This document shows, one piece after another, positions 34,959 through 42,290 of a stretch of DNA of 64,000 bases (its first letter is position 1; every line of letters begins with the position of its first letter). The translations under genes were made by a program, and so were the position numbers. The notes under the pieces are model-generated. The model was not told where the DNA came from, did no database searches, and saw only the letters and a list, made by a program, of their open reading frames with translations. The DNA is from Mycolicibacterium rufum (GTDB lineage: Bacteria > Actinomycetota > Actinomycetes > Mycobacteriales > Mycobacteriaceae): assembly GCF_022374875.2 (NCBI RefSeq), contig NZ_CP092427.2, forward strand, positions 2,728,001-2,792,000. The letters are read 5' to 3'.

Positions 34959-35651
34959 ATGACCACCGAACCCATCACCGCACTGGTGACCGGCGCCAAC
35001 CGCGGCCTCGGCCGCCGGTTCGCCGAGCAGCTGCTCGAACGCGGCGCCACCGTGTACGCCGCGGCCCGCGATCCCCAGACCGTCGACCTGCCCGGGGCCA
35101 TCCCGCTGCAGCTCGACATCACCGACCCGGAGTCGGTGCGCCGCGCCGCCGAGACCGCGGGCGACGTGACCGTGCTGATCAACAACGCGGGCGTGTCCAC
35201 CCGGGCGGGGCTGCTCGACGGCCCGATCGACGACATCCGGCTGGAGATGGAGACGCACTACTTCGGCACGCTGGCCGTCACCCGCGCGTTCGTACCGGTC
35301 ATCGAGCGCAACATCGCCGGACGGGGTGGGGGCGCCATCCTCAACGTGCTCTCGGTGCTGTCCTGGGCACACCTGCCCACCAGCGGCGCCTACGCCGCCG
35401 CGAAGGCCGCCGGCTGGGCGCTGACCGACGCCGTGCGCACCGAACTGGCCCCGCGCGGCATCCACGTCGCCGCCCTGCACGTCGGCTACATGGACACCGA
35501 CATGGTGAGCTACATCCCGGCCGAGCAGAAGACCGACCCGGGGGTGGTGGCGGCGCTGGCACTCGACGGCCTGTTCGCCGGGCAGCCGGAGATCCTCGGC
35601 GACGACCTCACCCGCACCGTCAAGGCGCACCTGTCCGACAGCCCGCAATGA
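34959..35651 (+). CDS. SDR family oxidoreductase
   Basis: 230 residues: TGANRGLGRRFAEQ (residues 11-24), NNAG (near 75), SVLSWAHLPTSGAYAAAKAAGWALTDAV with catalytic Tyr and Lys (near 139-143). CAGGAGG lies 5-6 bases before the ATG. Substrate unknown. A long frame upstream (from 34842) covers the hairpin and lacks coding similarity, so it is not used. The next gene starts 97 bases later behind its own KstR-type site. Confidence 0.9.
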   Translation: MTTEPITALVTGANRGLGRRFAEQLLERGATVYAAARDPQTVDLPGAIPLQLDITDPESVRRAAETAGDVTVLINNAGVSTRAGLLDGPIDDIRLEMETHYFGTLAVTRAFVPVIERNIAGRGGGAILNVLSVLSWAHLPTSGAYAAAKAAGWALTDAVRTELAPRGIHVAALHVGYMDTDMVSYIPAEQKTDPGVVAALALDGLFAGQPEILGDDLTRTVKAHLSDSPQ

Positions 35652-35701
35652 CAAGATGGTCGGCACAGCGCCGGCCGTACCGTGGGTAGACTGGCCGAAA
35701 C

Positions 35702-35715
35702 TAGAACACGTTCCA
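35702..35715. promoter_or_regulatory. KstR-type operator
   Basis: TAGAACACGTTCCA fits TNNAACNNGTTNNA exactly and differs by one base from the strongest KstR site (TAGAACACGTTCTA). It lies 32 bases before the GTG of the PlsC-like gene and would control the run PlsC-like - fadD12 - lipO. KstR represses cholesterol and lipid catabolism genes in mycobacteria. Confidence 0.7.
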
Positions 35716-35747
35716 GTCCGACGTCCGTCTCTCCCAGGGGGCCTTCC

Positions 35748-36557
35748 GTGAGCTCGACCGACATCACGCCGTCCGAGATCACCAAGTGGGATCCCGTGCT
35801 CACCGAACGGGTGATGGGGCTGCTGCGGCCGTTCCTCAAGGGCTACCACCGCGCCGAGGTCCGCGGCCTGGAGACCTTCCCGGCCGGCGGCGCACTGGTG
35901 GTGGCCAACCACTCCGGCGGTCTGTTCCCGATGGACGTGCCGGTGTTCGCCAGCGGGTTCTACGAGGAGTTCGGCTACGACCGGCCGGTGTACACGCTCA
36001 GCCACGACCTGCTGATGGTCGGGCCGTCGGGCGCCTTCCTGAAGAAGACCGGCTTCATCCCGGCCAACCACCGCAACGCCGACGAGGCGTTGCGCTCCGG
36101 CGGGGTGGTGGTGGTGTTCCCCGGCGGTGACTACGACGTGTACCGGCCCACGCTGGCCGCCAACAAGATCGACTTCGGCGGCCGCACCGGCTACGTCAAG
36201 GCGGCCCTGAACGCCGGGGTGCCCATCGTGCCCACGGTCGGGATCGGCGGCCAGGAAAGCCAGCTGTTCCTCAGCCGCGGCACCGACGTGGCCAAGGCGC
36301 TCGGCCCGATCGCGCGCGCGTTCCGCACCAAGATCCTGCCCGTCTCGTTCGGCTTCCCGTTCGGGCTCTCGGTCGTGCTGCCGGTCAACGTGCCGCTGCC
36401 CGCGAAGATCACCATGCAGGCGCTGCCACCCATCGACATCGTCGCCGAGTTCGGCGAGGACCCCGACATCGACGAGGTCGACGCGCACGTCCGGCACGTG
36501 ATGCAGCGGGCACTCGACGAGTTGGCCAGCAAGCGCCGGCTGCCGGTGCTCGGCTGA
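35748..36557 (+). CDS. Lysophospholipid acyltransferase (PlsC-like), Rv1428c type
   Basis: 269 residues. The acyltransferase domain has block I VVANHSGGLFPMD (near 47-60; the H-to-D spacing is longer than the usual HX4D), block II-like GAFLKKTGFIPANHRNADEAL and block III VVVFPGGDYDVYRP. It probably moves an acyl chain from acyl-CoA to a lysophospholipid or other alcohol at the membrane. The start is GTG at 35748. It overlaps fadD12 by one base, so the acyl-activating enzyme and the acyltransferase are made together. Confidence 0.88.
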   Translation: MSSTDITPSEITKWDPVLTERVMGLLRPFLKGYHRAEVRGLETFPAGGALVVANHSGGLFPMDVPVFASGFYEEFGYDRPVYTLSHDLLMVGPSGAFLKKTGFIPANHRNADEALRSGGVVVVFPGGDYDVYRPTLAANKIDFGGRTGYVKAALNAGVPIVPTVGIGGQESQLFLSRGTDVAKALGPIARAFRTKILPVSFGFPFGLSVVLPVNVPLPAKITMQALPPIDIVAEFGEDPDIDEVDAHVRHVMQRALDELASKRRLPVLG

Positions 36558-38191
36558 TGGGCATCACCGATCCGGTCACCGGCGCCGTCGGCCTGCTCTC
36601 GACGCTGGCGCGCGCGGGGGTCATCGCGCCGATGCGCCCCGACAAGTACCTGCGCATCGCCGCTGCGATGCAGCGCGAGAACATGGCCGTCACGTCCGGG
36701 TTCGCGGCCGCCGCCCAGCGGTGCGGTGACCGCGCCGGCCTGGTCGACGAGATCGGCATCCTGACCTGGCGCCAGATCGACCGCCGCGCCGACGCGCTGG
36801 CCGCCGCGCTGCAGGCCCTGCCGGGCGGCCAGCCCGACGTGGTGGCACTGATGGCGCGCAACCACCGCGGGTTCGTCGACACGCTGATCGCCGCCAACCG
36901 GATCGGCGCCGACGTGCTGCTGCTCAACACGTCGTTCGCCGGACCGGCGCTGGCCGAGGTGGTGGCACGCGAAGGCGAGGACCGCTCGCTGGTGCTGATC
37001 TACGACGAGGAGTTCGGCGAGACGGTCGACCGCGCACTGGCCGGGCGGCCCGACACGCCGCGGATCGTCGCCTGGACCGACTCCGACGGCCACGAGCTCA
37101 CCGTCGAGGCACTGATCGACGCGCACGCCGGCCAGGAGCCGCGCCGGGCCACCGCGCGCGGCCGCACGATCCTGCTGACCTCGGGCACCACCGGAACACC
37201 TAAGGGCGCGACGCATTCCGGCGGCGACCCCGGCGTGCTCAAGTCGATCCTGGACCGCACGCCGTGGCGGGCCGAGCAACCGGTCGTCGTCGTCGCGCCG
37301 ATGTTCCACGCCTGGGGGTTCTCCCAGTTGGTGTTCGCGGCCTCGATGGCGTGCACCGTGATCACCCGGCGCAAGTTCGACCCCGAGGCGACGCTGGAGC
37401 TGGTGGACCGGCACCGCGCCACCGGGCTGTGCGTGGTGCCGGTGATGTTCGACCGGATCATGGAACTGCCCGAGGAGGTGCTGGACCGCTACAGCGGACG
37501 CTCGCTGCGGTTCGCGTCGGCGTCCGGGTCGCGGATGCGCCCCGACGTCGTCATCCGGTTCATGGACCGGTTCGGCGACGTCATCTACAACAACTACAAC
37601 GCCACCGAGGCGGGCATGATCGCCACCGCGACGCCGCGCGACCTGCGGGCCGCGCCCGACACGGCGGGCCGGCCCGCCGAGGGCACCGAGATCCGGATCT
37701 ACGACGGCGAATTCAACGAGGTGCCCACCGGCCGGACCGGCGCGATCTACGTGCGCAACAAGACCCAGTTCGACGGCTACACCTCCGGCGCCACCAAGGA
37801 CTTCCACGACGGCTTCATGTCCTCGGGCGACGTGGGATACCTCGACGAGGAGGGCCGGCTGTTCGTGGTCGGCCGCGACGACGAGATGATCGTCTCGGGC
37901 GGGGAGAACGTCTACCCGATCGAGGTGGAGAAGACGCTGACCGCCCATCCCGACGTCGCGGAGGCCGCTGTGCTCGGCGCCGACGACGAGAAGTTCGGGC
38001 AACGACTGGTGGCCTTCGTGGTTTTGACCCCCGGTGCGGCGGCTACCCCCGACTCACTGAAGCAGCACGTCCGGGACAATCTGGCCAATTACAAGGTGCC
38101 CCGCCAGATCACGATCCTCGACGAACTGCCCCGCAGCATCACCGGCAAGATCTCCCGTCAGGAATTGCAGGACCGCATAGACCATGATTGA
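36557..38191 (+). CDS. fadD12: Fatty-acid-CoA ligase FadD12
   Basis: 544 residues of the acyl-CoA synthetase family. Motifs: LTSGTTGTPKGATHSGG (near 205), NNYNATEAGMIA (near 345), SSGDVGYLDEEGRLFVVGRDDEMIVSGGENVYPIEVE (near 415-450) and the C-terminal catalytic Lys in SITGKISRQEL. The gene order PlsC-like - fadD12 - lipO - WS/DGAT equals Rv1428c-Rv1427c-Rv1426c-Rv1425. It activates a fatty acid to acyl-CoA for lipid assembly or breakdown. The start ATG shares a base with the stop of the previous gene. Confidence 0.92.
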   Translation: MGITDPVTGAVGLLSTLARAGVIAPMRPDKYLRIAAAMQRENMAVTSGFAAAAQRCGDRAGLVDEIGILTWRQIDRRADALAAALQALPGGQPDVVALMARNHRGFVDTLIAANRIGADVLLLNTSFAGPALAEVVAREGEDRSLVLIYDEEFGETVDRALAGRPDTPRIVAWTDSDGHELTVEALIDAHAGQEPRRATARGRTILLTSGTTGTPKGATHSGGDPGVLKSILDRTPWRAEQPVVVVAPMFHAWGFSQLVFAASMACTVITRRKFDPEATLELVDRHRATGLCVVPVMFDRIMELPEEVLDRYSGRSLRFASASGSRMRPDVVIRFMDRFGDVIYNNYNATEAGMIATATPRDLRAAPDTAGRPAEGTEIRIYDGEFNEVPTGRTGAIYVRNKTQFDGYTSGATKDFHDGFMSSGDVGYLDEEGRLFVVGRDDEMIVSGGENVYPIEVEKTLTAHPDVAEAAVLGADDEKFGQRLVAFVVLTPGAAATPDSLKQHVRDNLANYKVPRQITILDELPRSITGKISRQELQDRIDHD

Positions 38192-38202
38192 GGCGGTAGA
38201 CC

Positions 38203-39456
38203 ATGGTTAAACGCCGACCCGTGCTCCGCGCCGTCGCCGAACTGCTCAATGCCGCCAACGGTGTTCGGCCGCTGGCCCGCGAGGGGTATCCCACCATTCC
38301 CGTCTTCGCGTTCGGTTGGCCGACCTCGGAGATGTCGGCGTTGTACGCGGCCGGCTCGATGGCCGATGCGGTGCGCCGTGGCATCCGCGGCGACTTCCGG
38401 GGTACCCGTGGACGAATCGCGTTGCTGCTGACCGCTGTGGCCTGGGCGCTGCTGTGGCTGATCCACCGCCGCAACGTCGCCTCGCAGCCGCACTTCGAGG
38501 ATCCGCTGCGCGCGGCGCTGGGCGCGGACTACCAGGCCATCGCCGAGGCGGCGAAGTCGGAGCGGCGCCGGCTGATCGGCGTGTGGCCCAACGAGGTGAT
38601 CCGGCGCCGCTACGTCGAGAAGGCCGGCACCGTGCAGTACGGCCCGCACGGCGGCGCCAACCGGGCCGACATCTGGCGGCGGTCCGACCTGCCGCGCGAC
38701 GGGAAAGCACCGGTGCTGCTGCAGGTTCCGGGCGGCGCCTGGTCGATCGGCATGCGCCGGCCCCAGGCCTATCCGCTGCTCAGCCACCTGGCCGACCACG
38801 GCTGGGTGTGCGTGTCCATCGACTACCGGGTGAGCCCCCGCAACACGTGGCCCGACCACATCATCGACGTCAAGCGGGCACTGGCCTGGATCAAGGAGAA
38901 CATCGCCGACTACGGCGGCGACCCGGACTTCGTCGCGATCTCCGGCGGCTCGGCCGGCGGGCACCTGTCGGCGCTGGCCGCGCTGACCCACGACGACCCG
39001 TTGTTCCAGCCCGGCTTCGAGGACGTCGACACGTCGGTGGTGGCGGCGGTGCCGATCTACGGCCGCTACGACTGGGTGACCGCACACGGCAACGGCCGCA
39101 AGGAATTCATCGCGTTCCTGCAGAAGTTCGTCGTCAAGCAGCCGTACCGGTCCAACCGTGCGCTGTACCTCGACGCCTCGCCGATCCACCGGTTGCGCGC
39201 CGATGCGCCGCCGTTCTTCGTTCTTCATGGCCGCGACGACTCGATCATCCCGGTGCCCGAGGGCCGAGAGTTCGCCGAGGCGCTGCGCGAGGTGTCGACG
39301 TCGCCGGTGGTGTACGCCGAGATCCCGCACGCCCAACACGCGTTCGACTTCTACTACGGCTCGCCGCGGGCGCACTACACCGCGCAGGCGGTCGAGGAAT
39401 TCCTGTCCTGGGTGCAGGCCACCCGCGCGGCGGCGCCGCAGGAGCAGGCCGGCTAG
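38203..39456 (+). CDS. lipO: Alpha/beta hydrolase (esterase/lipase) LipO
   Basis: 417 residues. A hydrophobic stretch near 65-85 is followed by an alpha/beta hydrolase: oxyanion HGG-like VPGGAWSIG (near 173), nucleophile Ser in SGGSAGGHLSALA (near 250), Asp in VLHGRDDSIIPV (near 345) and His in AQHAFDFYYGS (near 375). It likely cleaves esters of medium or long chains at the membrane. It starts 11 bases after fadD12 and its stop overlaps the convergent WS/DGAT gene in the 4-base CTAG. A paralogue lies at 40897. Confidence 0.88.
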   Translation: MVKRRPVLRAVAELLNAANGVRPLAREGYPTIPVFAFGWPTSEMSALYAAGSMADAVRRGIRGDFRGTRGRIALLLTAVAWALLWLIHRRNVASQPHFEDPLRAALGADYQAIAEAAKSERRRLIGVWPNEVIRRRYVEKAGTVQYGPHGGANRADIWRRSDLPRDGKAPVLLQVPGGAWSIGMRRPQAYPLLSHLADHGWVCVSIDYRVSPRNTWPDHIIDVKRALAWIKENIADYGGDPDFVAISGGSAGGHLSALAALTHDDPLFQPGFEDVDTSVVAAVPIYGRYDWVTAHGNGRKEFIAFLQKFVVKQPYRSNRALYLDASPIHRLRADAPPFFVLHGRDDSIIPVPEGREFAEALREVSTSPVVYAEIPHAQHAFDFYYGSPRAHYTAQAVEEFLSWVQATRAAAPQEQAG

Positions 39457-40871
39457 GGGGCCATTGCGGTCTCGACGACCGTGAGCTCCTCGGAAAGCCC
39501 TGCGGCGCGGCGGATCTCGACGAACGCCTCGACCATCGCATCGGTCAGCTCGTGCGGGTCGCCGAGGGTCTTGCCGTCGGCCAGCACCGAGATGTTGAGC
39601 TGTTCGACGTAGCTCCACACGGTGATGTTCAGACCACTGCCCGCGGTCAGCGGCCCCACCGAGTAGATCTCGGTGACCAGCGCGCCGCCAACCCGGGCCC
39701 GCTCGCGCGGACCGGGCACGTTCGAGATCGGCAGGTTCATCACCTTGTTCTGCCCGTCCTTGGTGGACAGCCACCGAAACATCGCCTCGGCCGGCGCCGG
39801 CGGGAAATAGGCCGACCACTGGCTGACCAGTTCGGGGCCGAGCAGCGTGTTGCTCTCCTTGCCGGCGGCCGCCGATTCGTGCGCGGCGCGTACCCGCTCC
39901 AGCGGGTCCTCGATCTCGACGGGCAGGCTCACCAGCACCCCGGTGAAGTAGTTACCCGAGATCCGGTCCGGGGAGAAGTCGAAGCTGACCGGTACCGACG
40001 CGAGCAGCGGATGGTCGGCGTGACCGTCGTAGGCCAGCAACAGCTTTCGCAGCGCACCCGCCGAGATCGACAGCACCATGTCGTTGATCGTGACGCCGAG
40101 ATGCTTGGCGGTCTGCTTGACGTCGTCGAGCGCCAGTGTCGCGGTGGCGAACCGGCGGGTGGCGTCGAGCATGTGGTTCATGAACGTCGGCGGCGGGGTG
40201 AACGGACGGGTCAGCTCCGGCGAGAGCTTGTGCGGGCTCTGCCGGACCCGGCGCACCCCCTGCGCGGTGTAGCGCACCACCGACGGGAACCGCGCGATCT
40301 GACGCAGGTGATCGCCCAAGGCCGTGCGCACGAGTTCACCGCGCGTCGGCGCCGGGTCGGTGGCGTAGGAGTCGCGGTCGACCTGTGGACCCTCCTGCAG
40401 ATCCATGCCTCGGGCCAGAAGATTCGCCGAGGCGACGCCATCGGCCAGCGCGTGGTGGATCTTGCCCAGCACCGCGATCCGTCCGCCCGCCAGCCCCTCG
40501 ATCAGATACATCTCCCACAGCGGGCGGCTGCGGTCCAGCGGGGTGCTGGCCAGCCGGCCGACCGCCTCGTCGAGCTGGCGGCGGCCGCCGGGTGCGTCGA
40601 CGCGGTAGGGGCGCACGTGGTACTCGAGGTCGACCTCGGCGTTCTCCCGCCACATCGGGTGGTGGAACTTGAACGGGATGTCGATCAACTCATAGCGGAA
40701 CGGCTCGAGCTTGTAGAGCCTGCTGTGCAGGACCTTGCGCAGTTCCTCGACACCGAACGTCGCGCCACCCAGACCGTCGAGTTCGATCACCGCCAGTTTC
40801 AGCGTGTGCATGTGCACGTTGGGCGTCTCGCTGTAGAGAAGGACGGCATCCCACCCGCGAAGCCTTTTCAC
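39453..40871 (-). CDS. Wax ester synthase/diacylglycerol acyltransferase, Rv1425-like
   Basis: 472 residues of the WS/DGAT family; the active-site HHxxxDG is present as KIHHALADGVA (near 137). The second signature is NLPISNVPGPRERARVGG (near 375). These enzymes join acyl-CoA to a diacylglycerol or fatty alcohol to make storage triacylglycerol or wax esters. I chose GTG 40871 (MKRLRGWDAV) with GAGAGG 8 bases upstream; GTG 40880 would add three residues. It converges on lipO and is followed upstream by a second lipase gene in the same direction. Confidence 0.92.
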   Translation of the reverse strand: MKRLRGWDAVLLYSETPNVHMHTLKLAVIELDGLGGATFGVEELRKVLHSRLYKLEPFRYELIDIPFKFHHPMWRENAEVDLEYHVRPYRVDAPGGRRQLDEAVGRLASTPLDRSRPLWEMYLIEGLAGGRIAVLGKIHHALADGVASANLLARGMDLQEGPQVDRDSYATDPAPTRGELVRTALGDHLRQIARFPSVVRYTAQGVRRVRQSPHKLSPELTRPFTPPPTFMNHMLDATRRFATATLALDDVKQTAKHLGVTINDMVLSISAGALRKLLLAYDGHADHPLLASVPVSFDFSPDRISGNYFTGVLVSLPVEIEDPLERVRAAHESAAAGKESNTLLGPELVSQWSAYFPPAPAEAMFRWLSTKDGQNKVMNLPISNVPGPRERARVGGALVTEIYSVGPLTAGSGLNITVWSYVEQLNISVLADGKTLGDPHELTDAMVEAFVEIRRAAGLSEELTVVETAMAP

Positions 40872-40896
40872 TGCCCGCACCTCTCGTCGGAGGTGT

Positions 40897-42120
40897 CTAT
40901 ATAACCTCTTTGGCCCCGATGAGGCTTCGGTTTCGATGAATGTGGTTGAGGAACAACCCGATTGCCGTCGACGCCGCTCCGGTGCGGGCGCCGTCGGTCA
41001 TGTCGAATCCGTGCCCGGCGCCGGGGAGCTCGATGTAGCTGACCACCGAGCGCGACACCTCCTTCAAGCGGTCCACGAAGCTGCGGGCCTGCGCCACCGG
41101 GATGACGCTGTCGCCGGTGCCGTGCAGCACCAGGAACGGCGGCGCCTCGGCATGCACCCGCGCGATCGGCGAAGCCTTGCGGAACACGTCCGGGTGCTTG
41201 GCGATCGAGCGCCGCACCACCACACGTTCGAGAAAGTCGACGAACCGGACCCGCTCGACCGACGAGCGATCCTCCCAGTCGTAGCGTCCGTAGATCCCGA
41301 TGACGGCGTCGACCGACGTGTCGGACCCCTCGGGCAGTTCTCCCTGCATCTCGGGGTCGTTGGCGGTCAGGCCGGCCAGCGCCGCGAGGTGCCCGCCCGC
41401 CGAGGTGCCTGCGACCGCCACGAAGTCCCGGTCCCCGCCGAATTTGTCGACATTGGCGCGCGCCCACGCGATCGCGGTCTTGACGTCGGTGATGTGGGCG
41501 GGCCACGGGTGGTGCGGGGCCACCCGGTAGTCGATGGACAGACACACCCAGCCCTGCTCGGCCAGGTGCGACATCAGCGCGTAGCCCTGCAGCATGCGGC
41601 TGCCGTGCACCCACGCACCGCCCGGCACGAACAGCAGCACCGGCGCGGGCTGGTTCGGCAGGTCGTCGCGGCGCCAGACGTCGAGCAGCTGGCTGGGGCG
41701 CGGACCGTAGCGGACCGACGTGCGGTGCACGTGGCGGCGATGCTCGCGCATCTTCCACACCGGCGGCACCCGCTCGGCGGCGGGCCAGTCGACCTCCAGG
41801 TCCTTGGCCGACACCACGCCGCGCAGAGCGGCCTGGGTGACCTCGTTGGTGCAGTCCCGCTCGCGCTGCTTGAGCTCGGCGTCGTTCGGCGTCATCAACG
41901 ACTTCACCGTGGAGTTGAGGAAATCCGGTGCGTGCCGGGCCCCCCAGATTCCGGCGGCGGTCAGGGCGCCGAGCGGTTCGAGGTGCTTGCCGATCACCGG
42001 CAGCGACGCGCTGGCCACGCTGGCAGCCAGCATGTAATCGCTGGGACCGGCCTTGAGCAGCCACTGCAAACGCGTGGTCAGAGTGGGCCCGGGATACCGG
42101 ATATCCGGCCGTTCCGTCAT
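40897..42120 (-). CDS. Alpha/beta hydrolase, LipO-like paralogue
   Basis: 407 residues, homologous along its length with the LipO at 38203. It has the oxyanion motif VPGGAWVHG (near 170), nucleophile Ser in AGTSAGGHLAALAG (near 245), Asp in LHGTGDSVIPV (near 340) and His in GAGHGFDMTDG (near 375). A weak hydrophobic segment lies near residues 28-50. The ATG at 42120 is used; GTG 42129 is possible. It is likely co-transcribed with the WS/DGAT gene 25 bases downstream, so synthesis and cleavage of neutral lipid may be coordinated. Confidence 0.87.
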   Translation of the reverse strand: MTERPDIRYPGPTLTTRLQWLLKAGPSDYMLAASVASASLPVIGKHLEPLGALTAAGIWGARHAPDFLNSTVKSLMTPNDAELKQRERDCTNEVTQAALRGVVSAKDLEVDWPAAERVPPVWKMREHRRHVHRTSVRYGPRPSQLLDVWRRDDLPNQPAPVLLFVPGGAWVHGSRMLQGYALMSHLAEQGWVCLSIDYRVAPHHPWPAHITDVKTAIAWARANVDKFGGDRDFVAVAGTSAGGHLAALAGLTANDPEMQGELPEGSDTSVDAVIGIYGRYDWEDRSSVERVRFVDFLERVVVRRSIAKHPDVFRKASPIARVHAEAPPFLVLHGTGDSVIPVAQARSFVDRLKEVSRSVVSYIELPGAGHGFDMTDGARTGAASTAIGLFLNHIHRNRSLIGAKEVI

Positions 42121-42202
42121 GGCGCTCACCGTACCCCGCAGGCCAGATTCGAAACGGACATTCTCGGCAAAGGTGTCTACTGTTTCCCGGCTGTGCCGCT
42201 TT

Positions 42203-42218
42203 TGTGACGTGGGCCACA
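42203..42218. promoter_or_regulatory. CRP-type site, one mismatch
   Basis: TGTGACGTGGGCCACA matches TGTGA-N6-TCACA except for one base. It lies between the divergent lipase (start 42120) and the fused acyl-CoA dehydrogenase. Confidence 0.4.
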
Positions 42219-42255
42219 CCCTGCGGCAGCGGAGAACCCGCCGGTTAGGTTGTTT

Positions 42256-42269
42256 TCGACAAGTGTCAA
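42256..42269. promoter_or_regulatory. TnGACAnnTGTCAA motif, resembling the fadD4 operator core
   Basis: TCGACAAGTGTCAA shares GACA-N2-TGTCAA with the core of the fadD4 palindrome (TTGACACGTGTCAA). It stands 22 bases before the expected start of the fused acyl-CoA dehydrogenase. Confidence 0.35.
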
Positions 42270-42290
42270 CTGTCCGGAGAGGCCGACACC

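Noticed and set aside
38184..38206. TAGACCATG direct repeat at the fadD12/lipO junction
   Set aside because: Nine bases twice in 20; likely chance or a small slippage, with no functional sign.
38316..40904. 862-residue frame across lipO and the WS/DGAT gene
   Set aside because: It runs over two well-supported genes in another frame and strand; low-complexity product.
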